Positions 46,130-57,778 of a stretch of 64,000 nucleotides of DNA are shown here, piece after piece. The stretch lies in contig CP136066.1 of the NCBI GenBank assembly GCA_032622095.1, positions 229,402,961 to 229,466,960 on the forward strand, given 5' to 3'. The notes below the pieces were generated by a model. That model made no database searches, was not told the DNA's origin, and saw only the letters and a program-made list of their open reading frames with translations. Position numbers and translations under genes: made by a program. Source of the DNA: Siphonodentalium dalli (Eukaryota > Mollusca > Scaphopoda > Gadilida > Siphonodentaliidae). How positions within the stretch are numbered: the first letter of the stretch is position 1; each line of letters opens with the position of its first letter.

Positions 46130-46719
46130 TATGTTGTGTACTTTCTTATATAACTACCAATTGTCCATAGTCTCAGTTAATCTTGAGAGGTTGTCATTCC
46201 AGTTCGGAGTGTGTTCTAGTCTTAAAATTGTGTGGTGTCCTAATAGTGAAAAATCACATGGTTTAATTGCCAGGTAATGTGTCCCTTACTGCCAGGTGCC
46301 CGTCTATAACAATTGTAATACCTTATATAATAGTCATTTGTACATACCGTCGTATGACACTGAGAGCAAATCCATTCAGTTTGTGATGGGTTCAATCGTT
46401 TACATGGGGTAGTGGGTCCATCAAATCAGTGGACATTCGCCTTTATCGTTTGTCATCCGCTTTCTGTATCTTTGCTGATAGAACAGCTATTCCGCCACGA
46501 CTTTTAGTGATATTGATAGCATATCCCTTCATCTAGTCGTATGTTCAAAACTTCAAATACGGATTGGGTGTCCACATAAGACAGTGATAATTAGCAACAT
46601 TCGTTTGCCACCTTCTTTTGTAAAATTCTATAGGATATCATGAACCATCCCATATATAAAAACAATTGTATTTCCTGATAAAAATACATTTTCCCATGCC
46701 CTCAGTTAATATGGAAACC
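46130..46719 (+). repeat. Ancient ~190-bp tandem array, part 1
   Basis: Loosely repeated blocks: CTCAGTTAATNTTGAGAG, GTTCAA..TTTAAATGGGGTAG, TGGGTCC, ATTCGCCTTT.TC and GCCATCCGCTTT. The array continues beyond the LINE at 49406-49610 and 50400-51180. No coding content. Confidence 0.6.
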
Positions 46720-46728
46720 ATATCCTTT

Positions 46729-49396
46729 TTAATTTTGGAGATGCAGTAAAAAAATGGATATCAATTTTGTACGAGAATGCCAGTTCATCTATTCTGATTA
46801 ATGGCCATATTTCTCAGAGCTTCATGTTAGGGAGAGGCTGCCGCCAGGGTGACCCAATATCCCCGTATATCTTCCTCCTCTGTGCCGAAGTTTTAGGGCT
46901 AATGATACGACAAAACAATACAATTAAAGGGATTTTCCTCGGCGGTTCAGAGTACAAAATAACACAATATGCGGACGACACGACGCTCATACTTGATGGT
47001 TCTGAAAATAGTCTACGCGAATCGTACTTAACACTGGACGAATTTGCTCGGGTATCGGGTCTGCGCATAAATCCTGAAAAATGTCAAGCAGCGTGGATAG
47101 GGATTGAGTCACAAAATAAAATACGACAAGTGCTTTCGGAATTAAACCTGTCTACCGTAAACACCTTTACTTTTCTAGGCATTCATTTCGACACTAATTT
47201 AACAAACATGAATATAAACTACAGTTATAAACTCGAAGATATTGATAGGACCACAAAAATTTGGAAACACAGACTCCTGACCCCTTTAGGTAGAATAACA
47301 GTTATCAAATCACTAATCTTACCTAAATTGACACACCTATTTATAGCTCTCCCAAGTCCGGATACAGCCTTTTTGAAAGCCCTAAATACCTGTCTATATA
47401 ATTTCATTTGGAATTCCAAACGCGATAGAATAAAAAGAAAACAATTATGTGCTGACCATATGTACGGAAGTTTGAAGATGATTAATGTTGAAAACTTTGA
47501 TGCCGCCATGAAAATTACCTGGATACGACGTTTGATTTGCAAACAATCGAAGTGGGCTTCACTATGCAATACCACCCCTCTCTTAAACGACCCACTCTTT
47601 CTCACATACCACGCAAATTATATTGTAAAGCAAACAGACAAGTTCGCAAATCCATTCTGGAGAGACGTCTTCCGCGCATGGTGTAAATTTATGCGACTAA
47701 ATAATGCAAATGATAATATTATGGCCTCAACTATCTGGAATAATCCGAACATAAAAATCGGAGGTTCGTCGATCAACTTGAAGTCGTGGAAAGAGGCGGG
47801 AATATATTATATAAATGATCTATTCCAATCAGATAATAAATTCCATACCCCATTCACATTATATGCAACTTTCAACATCCGCGTCGATTTCATAACAATC
47901 AACAACATAAAGCGTCAGATTTTCTCATTGGCAAGTTCTCTTAATCAACGCTTAATCCGTATGCCATGTCCATTCCTACCCAACAATCTCGCTCCGATAC
48001 TCCGTGACGTAAAAGGCGGGCAATTATTTTACAAAACTCTAACAAATGGGACAAATATGCCGAATGCATGCCAAAAATGGGAATACGAAATAGGCGAGAA
48101 GATAGAAAATTGGGAAGAACATTTGAGCATGCCCTTTAAAACGACAACGGATACGAAATTACAGTGGCTCCAATTCAGAATAAACACACGAATTATTAGT
48201 ACCAATAAATTTCTGAAGATGGCTAACCTTGGACTCGACGATTTTTGCAATCGCTGTCAAAATGTACAGGAAACCATATCTCATATTTTCTGGGATTGTC
48301 CCCACGTCCAAACCTTTATACTAGAAATTAAAACATGGACAAGAAACAACCAATTTCCAATTGATCTAACAAAAAAGAATATCATTATAGGTATCGACCA
48401 TGAATACAGATATTCAAAAATTAACCTTTTCCTACTAGTGTTGAAACAATATATATATAGGACCAAATTCACACCGACACAGCTGTCGCTTCGCCCGTTC
48501 CTTTGCGATCTTCAATTTAGGTATGAATGCGAGAGATACAACGCAAAATGTAACATGAATCACGACTTCGATAATCAGTGGCTGGCACTGCGAAATGCCT
48601 TAAAAATAAAATAATATAATATTATATTAAAAACCCTGTTTTTTACAGACTCAAAGTATACCCTACCTTAACAGTGACCCTGAACAACACACAGCATAAA
48701 TCAATTACCCGGTACCCGAGCGATCATTCTCATTCTTATTGGTCCAGTAATACAGTCCACAAGAACGTCAATATATACATGGTATGCTTAACCACATCAC
48801 AACATTTTACAATCACAGTCCCAAACGCAATTCAAGCGAGCGTTGTGTATTTTTCCCCTTTGCTATCGAACCAGGCAATATTCACAATATTTACAATACG
48901 GTCTCAATATGGTTAAATTTACTAATTAAACTGTTTATGTTAAATTCAGAACTTAAATCAATTAAAGCTGCACATAGTGTTGGAACATTGAATTTGCAAA
49001 CCTTAAATATTGCAAACCATCGACCACTTTAGCCGGTTAATAAGGGAAATTTAAAGTTATTCTGAAAACAAACAAATAATCTATTGTTTTTTATTATCAT
49101 TGTTGTTGCTAAAGAAAGTCCTTTTCAGGCAAAAAATATATCAAGGTAGTACCTAGTATTGATTATTGGTCTTGCTTTTAAGTTGAACGATGACTGTTAA
49201 AATTGTCCTAACACATAGTGTGGCTTTAAATATTTTCTAATTGCATGTCACAGGTAAGAAAGTAGGCCAGGGCATGGAAGAGTGAAACTATTCCATGTTT
49301 TGGACAGAGAGCATGAATGAGTGAATGTATTTTGTCTCTTTCTTTTGTTATTATTCTTCTTTATCAATAAAAACATTATAAAAAAAATAAAAAAAT
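46729..49396 (+). mobile_element. 5'-truncated Tx1/L1-like LINE with 9-bp target duplication
   Basis: ATATCCTTT is present at 46720-46728 and 49397-49405. The array sequence reads continuously if the LINE is removed (CATATCCTTTCAGTTGGTGG). The element has RT-C-terminal coding sequence, a ~780-base 3' untranslated region and an A-rich tail (AATAAAAACATTATAAAAAA). A second copy of the 3' region is at 63122-63714. Confidence 0.9.
46731..48614 (+). CDS. Tx1/L1-like LINE ORF2, partial but open
   Basis: An open frame of about 627 codons, truncated at its 5' end by the insertion border and reading FNFGDAVKKW from 46731. The ILINGHISQSFMLGRGCRQG block with DPISPYIFLL is RT motif 4 of L1/Tx1-type enzymes. 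YADDT is the catalytic motif C, followed by the GLRINPEKC and FTFLGIHF blocks. Long thumb and C-terminal regions end with a zinc-knuckle-like FCNRC ... H ... C (FWDCPH). Endonuclease and the first RT motifs are missing. Absence of stops in 1.9 kb suggests a young insertion. Start codons inside the frame are not biologically meaningful. Confidence 0.9.
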   Translation, partial: NFGDAVKKWISILYENASSSILINGHISQSFMLGRGCRQGDPISPYIFLLCAEVLGLMIRQNNTIKGIFLGGSEYKITQYADDTTLILDGSENSLRESYLTLDEFARVSGLRINPEKCQAAWIGIESQNKIRQVLSELNLSTVNTFTFLGIHFDTNLTNMNINYSYKLEDIDRTTKIWKHRLLTPLGRITVIKSLILPKLTHLFIALPSPDTAFLKALNTCLYNFIWNSKRDRIKRKQLCADHMYGSLKMINVENFDAAMKITWIRRLICKQSKWASLCNTTPLLNDPLFLTYHANYIVKQTDKFANPFWRDVFRAWCKFMRLNNANDNIMASTIWNNPNIKIGGSSINLKSWKEAGIYYINDLFQSDNKFHTPFTLYATFNIRVDFITINNIKRQIFSLASSLNQRLIRMPCPFLPNNLAPILRDVKGGQLFYKTLTNGTNMPNACQKWEYEIGEKIENWEEHLSMPFKTTTDTKLQWLQFRINTRIISTNKFLKMANLGLDDFCNRCQNVQETISHIFWDCPHVQTFILEIKTWTRNNQFPIDLTKKNIIIGIDHEYRYSKINLFLLVLKQYIYRTKFTPTQLSLRPFLCDLQFRYECERYNAKCNMNHDFDNQWLALRNALKIK

Positions 49397-49405
49397 ATAT
49401 CCTTT

Positions 49406-49610
49406 CAGTTGGTGGCATGCTAAGATTTCAAATGGGATAGTGGGGTCCTAAACAGAATATTAGCCTTTCGTCTTTGCCAGCCGCTTTTTTGTAAAATCCC
49501 CAGGTTTCGGGGAACCAAACCACCCATATCAATTGTATTTTGCCCAATAGCACTACCGTTCGTTCACACACCCAAATAACTTTGAGAATTATTATATAAC
49601 TTCAGTTCAT
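49406..49610 (+). repeat. Ancient ~190-bp tandem array, part 2
   Basis: CAGTTGGTGGCATGC ... AAATGGGATAGTGGGGTCC ... AATATTAGCCTTTCG ... CAGCCGCTTTTTTGTAAAAT continues the unit interrupted at 46719. Confidence 0.65.
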
Positions 49611-49644
49611 GGTGTGTCCGAAATATTAATTAGGTTAGGATGAA

Positions 49645-49935
49645 TGCCGGGTGGTACGGACCCTGGCTCTTACGGACCCTGGATGATACGGATTACCGGC
49701 TGATACGGACCCTGGCTCTTACATGCCCCCGGCTTATACGGACCCTGGCTCTTACATACCCCCGGCTTATACCGACCCTGGCTCTTATATACCCCCGGCG
49801 TATACCGACCCTGGCTCTTACATACCACCGGCTGATACGGACTCTGGCTCTTACGGACCCTGGATGATACGGACCACCGGCTGATACGGACACTGGATCT
49901 TACATACCCCTGCTTATACAGACCCTCAGGCTGGC
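49645..49935. repeat. 33-bp minisatellite, ~8 units
   Basis: Units of ACGGACCCTGGCTCTTACAT then ACCCCCGGCTTAT. The 33-bp period keeps frames open on both strands (49640-49867 plus, 49670-49963 and 49693-49893 minus), so these are not called genes. 49940-50400 has an A/T-rich stretch and no feature. Confidence 0.9.
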
Positions 49936-50399
49936 TGATATGGACCTCAATTAAAATATACATTTTTATTTTTATTTTTATTTAAATAAATTAAATTACT
50001 GGCAACATACATACTAACATAACAAAAATGTGAATATAATGAGGCACAACAAAAGTGTAACAACGTTCCACCAGACGATCATGTTTTATACTGGAGCGTA
50101 CAGCTTTGGGGCTTCTTTCAAAAATCTGCTGGCAGTAATCCTCATTGGCGAGTAGTCTGTCCACACGAACATCAACTGACCAGTCGTCTTCCTCGATTTC
50201 CTATGCTATCGTCGACGCATCTTCCCCTCAGAAACCTGCTTCAGATCACCACCGGAATTATAAATGAAATTACAAAAATGTCAATTTTAATCACATAGAC
50301 ATAATACTGGAACATTCAGGTTAAATGCCGCCAATAACCTCATGAAAAGCCGACTGATATATCCACATGAAGTAGAGTTAGACATTGTGGAATTAAAAA

Positions 50400-51180
50400 T
50401 GATTTAACTTATTTAATATGTGGAGCACAGTTTGTGGTGTATTTAATACATTAAATGGGGTAGGGGGCCCTGAAAACAAAGAAAATTTAACTGTCATATT
50501 TTCCATCCGTTTTTTTAAAGTGGCATTCATGATTTTGGGAACCAAACTATACATATAAGTTGTATATTCCATGATAGCGCTACCATTCCTTCACACTGTC
50601 AGTTAATATGAAGAGCATACATCTTCAATGCAGTGTGTGTCGTCCAATAGTTTAAATGGATTAAAGGGGTCCACAAAACAATTCGCCTTTGCCATCCGAT
50701 TTTTGTAAAGTGCAAAGGCTTTCGGAAACCAACCCATAAACATAATGTATGTCCTGATATTACCACCCTTTGTCCACACCTTAGTCAATAGTGAGAGCAA
50801 CCATTACAGTTCGTCGTGCGTTCAACTACAACACTTCAATTGGATAGGGGTCCTCAAAACAGCATATTAGTCTATCTTATTTACGAGCCGCTTTATGTAA
50901 AACGACACAGGCTTTCGAGAAAGAAGCCACCCATATATATTATGTAGTCCCTGATAGAACATCACACCAACAGTTACTATAGAGAGCATATAGGTTCATT
51001 TTGTATAATGTTCAAGATTTTAAATCGTGTAGAATGTTCTTGAAAAATAGAAATTTGCCATGCAGCCGTGTTTTGTAAAGTTTCACGTGCCATATTTGTG
51101 CATCCTTATACAACTACCCGTTTTGCACACCCTCTGTTAATATTGAGGTCATATCCTTTCAGTGACATATATTTTTGTAG
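50400..51180 (+). repeat. Ancient ~190-bp tandem array, part 3
   Basis: About four more drifted units with TTAAATGG..TA..GGG, CTTTTTGTAAAGTG.CA, CTTTCGG.AACCAA.CCA and TTCACAC.GTCAGTTAATAT. Confidence 0.6.
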
Positions 51181-51184
51181 GGGG

Positions 51185-51315
51185 GGGGGGCTTCGAAATA
51201 TAGAACATGTTTGAGCTAACACTTGCCACCTTGGTCAGACTAGTTTATGAGATATAAAATACAATATCCATATTTTCTATATTGTGGTCGATTTAGAGGG
51301 ACACTAACAATCATT
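51185..51315 (+). repeat. Flanking repeat X, left copy
   Basis: CTTCGAAATATAGAACATGT ... GAGGGACACTAACAATCATT. It recurs almost unchanged at 52620-52750, so it brackets the 1.3-kb duplicated block. Confidence 0.85.
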
Positions 51316-52619
51316 GCCAAATGTATGCATGTATTTGTACACATACTATTGGATGCTATATATGTTTAAATGTAAAGGAAGTTATGGGGTCAATTATTAA
51401 TGCATGCTATATATGTTTACATGTAAAGGAAGTGATGGGGTCAATTATTCCGTCCGATGTTAAACCTTCGTGGCTGCGACATGATCTCGATTTACACCTT
51501 AACCAGTTCTTAACCAGTTCTTAACCAGTTCGTCACTCTCATTTTATAATCAACAATTACCCGTGTCCCTCTGACTCCGTAGTGGCGTAGAACACCGGAA
51601 AGTATCATGACGGGAGCTTCCTGTAGGGATCCCCGTAGAGGTGGTAGCTTGTATTGCTGAGTGTCGTCTGCTCACGTATGTGAGGGGCTCCATAAGGGTA
51701 GTTTAAACCGCAGGTCGCCTCGCACATATTAGAGAATGTATTGGCCTAACAAACTTTATAAAATATTTTATAATTGTTTAAAAATGAAAGAAAAATGAAA
51801 AAAAATGAAAAATGTTTAAAGAATTTAAGAAATAATGATAAAAATTGAAAACATTTTTAAAGAATATAAGAAAAAATTATAAAAAGTACCCGTGCCACTC
51901 TGACTCCGTCGCGGCGCGTAGCGGGCTAGCATCACTAAATTCACATTCTGGGGACCTCATTCTGATGAGGCATCATCTCCTCTGGAAAGTTTCTTACTTG
52001 TATATAGAAACTTCCTCACATTGATTCTATTTCCTTTTTAGTATAGTTTCTCTAAATATATCCCAAAATTGGCAGACGACATATTGCATAATCGATGTTC
52101 CCAAAATTCACCATTTGGGAACTTCAATCTAAGTCTTTGTCTCCCATAGCAGATGAGGTCCACAGAGAGTGAATTTAGTGATGCTAGCCTGCTATGCGGG
52201 ATGGCGTCACTAAATTTTTCCATCTGGGGACCTCATTCTGCAAATGACAAACACACTAAACTCAGACTACAAGTGACCGCCATGTGTCGGCTGTGTTGTG
52301 ATCCATCATGGCCTAACGCTGTTGTAGATAGAACCCAAACCATCATGTGAAGAGGATAAATGTCTCGAGATGTAGATTTATGAGATTTTAAGAAAGAACT
52401 GTTCCCACGTCATCGCACCATAAACATTTCCTTTGTGTGGACCAATGGACGTAAGCCGCTTTGGATATATCTGATAATATTTCATATTTTTCTTTGGCAG
52501 GCTTCGATACCGTTTTCTGCAGGCGAGTCACCATCGGTCGCCGCCAGAAAAAATAACAACCGGTTCTTCTTCGTCGACCTTGGATGTTTTCGCGGATAAT
52601 GTTTCACGTGTCTTGTTTT
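51314..52619 (+). repeat. 1.3-kb duplicated block A (partner 57779-59084)
   Basis: Nearly identical to 57779-59084 over its whole length, with isolated substitutions. It includes a ~49-bp tandem pair (ATGCTATATATGTTTA.ATG then TAAAGGAAGT.ATGGGGTCAA), a 93-bp hairpin module at 52149-52241 and half of another at 51914-51964. Frames at 51321-51524 and 52038-52223 are repeated in the partner but have no family signature. Confidence 0.9.
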
Positions 52620-52750
52620 GGGGGGCCTCGAAACATAGAACATGTTTGAGCTAACACTTGCCACCTTGGTCAGACTAGTTTATGAGATATAAAATACAAT
52701 ATCCATATTTTCTATATTGTGGTCGATTTAGAGGGACACTAACAATCATT
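52620..52750 (+). repeat. Flanking repeat X, right copy
   Basis: Direct copy of 51185-51315, beginning exactly where block A stops matching its partner. 52751-53200 has no further feature except two AAAGTCATATTGGACTC strings near 52860 and 52884. Confidence 0.85.
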
Positions 52751-53200
52751 ATGACAGCACCAGTGGTGGTTTCTGTATATATTATTATTATTATAATCCA
52801 TCCCTTAACTAACACCATTTCCGATTGGGCAAAAGCCGCCACGTGATAGTCCTGGAAAAAGTCATATTGGACTCCCGAAAGTCATATTGGACTCCAGACT
52901 GTACAATATTACGTTGTATTGGGACTCCGTGACGTCACGAATTAACTCGATTGCGAAATGAATCGGTGAAATTGTGATGCGCGCGCAACACTGATGGATT
53001 TTAGCAGACGTTTCACTTCCGCATTCAGTTTTTTTTCTTCACTTTTTACTTCCGTGTTTACTTTTCCAAATCATGCTATCTGACGATCAATATACAGGCT
53101 TTTATAGATAATTAAGTGCCGACAAATACCACAAATAACCACAAAAATGTTATTCCCAAAATTTGGATAAACATACAGATGGATAATAAAAATGTCATTA

Positions 53201-53354
53201 TACAATGTTGTGTACAGTATGAGTTGTTCTTGTACTCGTTCAGGTTGTGGTGAAAAGTCATATTGGACTCGACACTGGCGTGTATCGTCCAATATGACTT
53301 TTCACCACAACCTGGACGAGTACAAGAAAATCTCATACTGTACACAACATTGTA
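53201..53354. repeat. 154-bp palindrome (foldback)
   Basis: TACAATGTTGTGTACAGTAT ... AAAAGTCATATTGGAC and mirror, with a ~15-base loop (TCGACACTGGCGTGT). Open frames on both strands across it (53071-53455) mirror each other and are artefacts. Confidence 0.9.
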
Positions 53355-53736
53355 AAATAACTTTATATTATTGCGAGATAATTGCACGCTATTTACAGGC
53401 AAATTTCCGTTGCATCGCTACAGGTGGAACTACCGGGAGTTTACTTCTCCCGTAAATAGCTGTGGTACAGATGCATTTTATATTCAAGTTTCCGTTCATA
53501 TTCTAGCATCATATATTTTTCTACGACGAAATGCATGCAAATCACACCGTGCAAACAATGCCAGTGTATGAACGTACCCTACACTATTCGTTGCCACTGC
53601 GATGTCTACATCTACATCTACTGGACACTCCATCGCCCTCAATTTGCTGAGAATTGTGTGGATGCGCATGAAATTAAAAAACTTAAAAGCTTATTGTTTT
53701 GTTTATTTTGATAATTTATTAAAAGAAGTTGGAGGT

Positions 53737-54010
53737 TCATGCATAAGCTGTCTGTTTGTTTACATGTGGGGACATATGTTTTGTGAGTTCTGATTGGAAA
53801 CTGTCCGTGTTGTGGTAGTTTAAGAATATGTCACCGGGGTGTTTGTTTCAATTTATTATTGTGCGTAGGAGAAAGAATGCTTCGAGGTACTTTCTGTCAG
53901 CTTTAACAGTACGGAGGAACTTGTGGCCCCTAGTAGGTACAAATGGTAGGCGAGATGTCCTGTTATAACTCAATTTATACACGACGAGTGTACCGGCTAC
54001 AATAGCATGA
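53737..54010 (-). pseudogene. LINE ORF2 extreme C-terminus
   Basis: On the minus strand it reads YNRTSRLPFVPTRGHKF, RKYLEAFFLLRTIIN, a TGA where W of the N-W-N block is expected, then NKHPGDIFLNY and a stop at 53737. TRGH...F..R....WN.LP is the conserved tail of Jockey/CR1-like ORF2 (compare TRGHDQKL ... PVWNALP at 16.1 kb). Short and broken. The RT core is not present upstream. Confidence 0.65.
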
Positions 54011-54639
54011 GGACGCTATGAGTTATATAGTTCAACGCACTCGCGCTCCCACTTCAGGTGACTGACCTGGCAACAAATAAACCGACATTCAAATTCTCAA
54101 CACTGCTGTGATCGCCAATCTTGTACTCACTCAATTCAATAATTTGCATTTCGTCCCATTGTGTTGTGAGAGCCATATTGTTACTATTGTATTCGATACT
54201 TAGTTCTCGTTCAACACACGTGTGTAACCTCCTCCGCACCGACTCTATAATATAAATTAAAAGCGAAACGGATTTCCTCAAGTTTCTTATCTTCATCAGT
54301 ATTCTCACCAAATGGTGCCGGACATTTTCAGAATGAGGTTCCCAGAGGATGAATTTAGAGTAGCACTTTACATTTTAGTCAGCGTTGATTAATATCGATT
54401 ACTAAAAATATGGTCAATCTCTTCCTGATCGACACCATTTCTACAATAGAAACAACAACAACAACAACAAAACAAAACAACAACAACAACAACAACAACA
54501 ACTGCTGTTCCCAAAACATCAACACAGAAGAAACATTCGGTTTTACAAATACTTCGCTAACACATTCAGAATGCAGTAATGTTTCAAAAGTAGCGACTTT
54601 AACTGTCCCGATTAATAGGCAATAATTCAAAGAATAAAT

Positions 54640-56105
54640 CAGTTCCTAGATTAACTGTCCTGATTAATAGGCAATAATTCATAGAACAAAATGATTTCCT
54701 AGATTAACTGTCCCGATTAATAGGCAATAATTCATAGAAAAAAATCATTTCGTAGATTAACTGTCCCAATTAATAGAAAATAATTCATAGAAAATATCAT
54801 TTCCTAGATTAACTGTCCCGATTAATAGGCAATAATTCACAGAAAATATCATTTCCTAGATTAACTGTCCCGATTAATAGAAGATAATTCATAGAAAATA
54901 TCATTTCCTAGATTAACTGTCCCAATTAATAGAAAATAATTCATAGAAAATATAATTTCCTAGATTAACTGTCCCGATTAATAGAAAATAATTCATAGAA
55001 AATATCATTTCGTAGATTAACTTTTCCGATTAATAGGCAATCATTCATAGAAGATATCATTTCGTAGATTAACTGTCCCGATTAATAGAAAATAATTCAT
55101 AGAAAATATCATTTCCTAGATTAACTGTCCCGATTAATAGAAAATAATTCATAGAAAATATAATTTGGTAGATTAACTGTCCCGATTAATAGAAAATAAT
55201 TCATAGAAAAAATCATTTCGTAGATTAACTGTCCCGATAAATAGGAAATAATTCATACAAAAAATAAATTCCTTGATCAACTGTCCCGATTAATAAAAAA
55301 ATAATTCATAGAAAATATACTTTCCTAGATTAACTGTCCCGATTAATAGAAAATAATTCATAGAAAATATCATTTCGTAGATTAACTTTTCCGATTAATA
55401 GGCAATACTTCATAGAAGTTATCATTTCGTAGATTAACTGTCCCGATTAATAGTAAATAATTCATAGAAAAAATCATTTCCTAGATTAACTGTCCCGATT
55501 AATAGAAAATAATTCATAGAAAATATAATTTGGTAGATTAACTGTCCCGATTAATAGAAAATAATTCATAGAAAAATCATTTCGTAGATTAACTGTCCCG
55601 ATAAATAGAAAATAATTCATACAAATAATAAATTCCTTGATCAACTGTCCCGATTAATAAAAAATAATTCATAGAAAATATCATTTCGTAGATTAACTGT
55701 CCCGATAAATAGGAAATAATTCATACAAAAAATAATTTCGTAGATTAACTGTCCCGATAAATAGGAAATAATTCATACAAAAAATAATTTCCTAGATTAA
55801 CTGTCCCGATTAATATAAAATAATTCATAGAAAATATCATTTCATAGATTAACTGTCCCGATTAATAGAAAATAATTCATATATAAAATCATTTCGTAGA
55901 TTAACTGTCCCGATTAATAGGCAATAATTCATAAAAAAATATCATTTCGTAGATTAACTGTCCCGATTAATAGAAAATAATTCATAGAAAATATCATTTC
56001 GCAGATTAACTGTCCAGATTAATAGAAAATAATTTATACAAAAAATAATTTCCTTGATTAACTGTCCCGATTAATAGAAAATAATTCATAGAAAATATCA
56101 TTACC
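54640..56105. repeat. 52-bp satellite, ~28 units
   Basis: Units of ATTAACTGTCCCGATTAATA then GAAAATAATTCATAGAAAAT then ATCATTTCCTAG. Variants (TTTCGTAG, TAGGCAATAATT, AACTTTTCCG) recur in the same order in places, suggesting block duplications. 56106-56900 holds no recognised feature. Confidence 0.95.
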
Positions 56106-57024
56106 CAGAGACAGAAGCTCCGCTGACTGGTTTCTACCCCCTTTAACTATATCACAGATGAACACAAAATGTAACAAGAAAACCAATGTCATAATTAAAT
56201 GGTAACGCGCTCAAGATCATAAATTATATACCCATGACTGCAACTGTAGAATATAAAATATATTGGTTTCACGAATGACCAACTCATAATTCCGTTAAAA
56301 CAACTGATCCTTCAAATTATTACAACTATATACACAACTATATACGGCTTATTACTGAAGGTTGCTCATTCATCTCACCAGAATTCCCAAACTACGCCTC
56401 CGGGTCGCAGTTCGACTTTTAACCCTCTCCCAAAAATTCTAATTTCTATAAATAAAACGCCCATAGCCCACTGTATGCCAAGAAATGCGAAACATAAAAC
56501 ACGCGGAGCGCGAAATAACAATACCGTTACAATGACGTAGACAGCCATTTTGCTACATACATGTAAGCCGGTGGGGATGTTTTTTTATCCATGAATATAA
56601 GTCACCGGAAGTATAACCTGGCATATTACTCACACATTTGCCACACTACATGACAGGGTAAACAACATTCCAAGGATGAAAACATGAGCTCTTTGCTACT
56701 ACTTCTGTCACGACAACGTCCGTCGTCGGCGCGACATAACGTACACTTTATATACTTAATGAATATATAATGACTTTAATATATGTGCGACAAAGACAGC
56801 AAACAGAGCATTTTGATTAGCAACTTTATTAGAGTTTCATCTAGCACCCCTGGTTTAACGGTCCTGCTAATTTGCTATGATGCTGGTGTGTCCTGCTAAA
56901 TTGTCATGCAGTTGTTAGGGAAAGCTGATGTTGTTACGGAAATGTTTCAATTTGGCACCGTGAATGTATGCTATCATGCACCCAGTATCACAGGTGATAT
57001 AACCTCGTGTTATATTTTTGAAGT

Positions 57025-57403
57025 ACGGTGTAATACCGACGTCACTCCGATCGCAGTACGGGGTAATATTGACGTCACCCCGATCGCAATACGGGGTAAT
57101 ATCGACGTCACACCGATCGCAGTACGGGGTAATATCGACGTCACTCCTATCGCAGTACGGGGTAATATCGACGTCACTCCGATCGCAATACGGTGTAATA
57201 CCGACGTCACATCGATCGCAGTACGGGTTAATACCGACGTCACACCGATCCCAGTACGGGGTAATATCGACGTCACTCCGATCGCAGTACGGGGTAATAT
57301 CGACGTCACTCCGATCGCAGTACGGGGTAATATCGACGTCATTCCGATCGCAATATTGGGTAATATCGACGTCACTCCGATTGCAGTACGGGGTAATATG
57401 GAC
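57025..57403. repeat. 33-bp CpG-rich minisatellite with CGACGTCA in each unit
   Basis: About 11 units of GCAGTACGGGGTAATATCGA then CGTCACTCCGATC. Each holds GACGTC, and most hold CGATCG. The period keeps three frames open (56906-57406, 57018-57443, 57010-57375 minus), so protein calls are not warranted. Confidence 0.9.
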
Positions 57404-57477
57404 TAACCACCACCACCAACATTACCATCTTCTCCTAACCTGATGTCTCGGTTCTAATCCTCCGACACCACGACTAC

Positions 57478-57750
57478 GCCACCACCACCACCACCACCAC
57501 CACCACAACCACCACCAAAACCACCACCACCACCACCACCATTACCATCTCGGTTACAACCCTCCACCACCACCACTACCACCACATGTACCACCAGCAA
57601 CATCACCATCACCACCACCACACCACCATTACCACCGTCTCCTAACGCGGATGTCTGGGTTATAACAACGACTTCGATCTCTCTCGCGAGAGAGATCAGC
57701 CAACGCCACCACCACTACCACCACCACCGCCACCACCATCATCATATATA
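57478..57750. repeat. (CCA)n / (CAC)n microsatellite region
   Basis: Long imperfect CCA runs, interrupted by the small palindrome ATCTCTCTCGCGAGAGAGAT near 57677. Confidence 0.9.
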
Positions 57751-57778
57751 AGTGGCTTGCACTTGCTCTTCACTCCCG

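Noticed and set aside
51962-52000. CTGATGAGG ... GGAAAG hammerhead-like core in block A
   Set aside because: Closing pairs next to the core do not form and flanking helices are absent.
53071-53455. Cysteine-containing frames on both strands (SCTRSGCGEKSYW-like)
   Set aside because: The two strands give near-identical peptides because the sequence is a 154-bp palindrome.
54270-54325. Hammerhead-ribozyme-like CTGATGA...GAAAC on the minus strand
   Set aside because: The stem II segment between the two core strings (AGATAA) cannot pair, and no stem I/III partners or cleavage triplet could be placed. The same strand also reads as a short coding-like stretch (NTDEDKKLEEIRFAF) of unknown identity.
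54640-56105. CRISPR-like regular repeats
   Set aside because: The 52-bp units are contiguous with no unique spacers, and the context is eukaryotic.
56906-57443. Three overlapping long repeat frames (166, 141 and 121 codons)
   Set aside because: All arise from the 33-bp minisatellite on both strands. No signal of a real protein.
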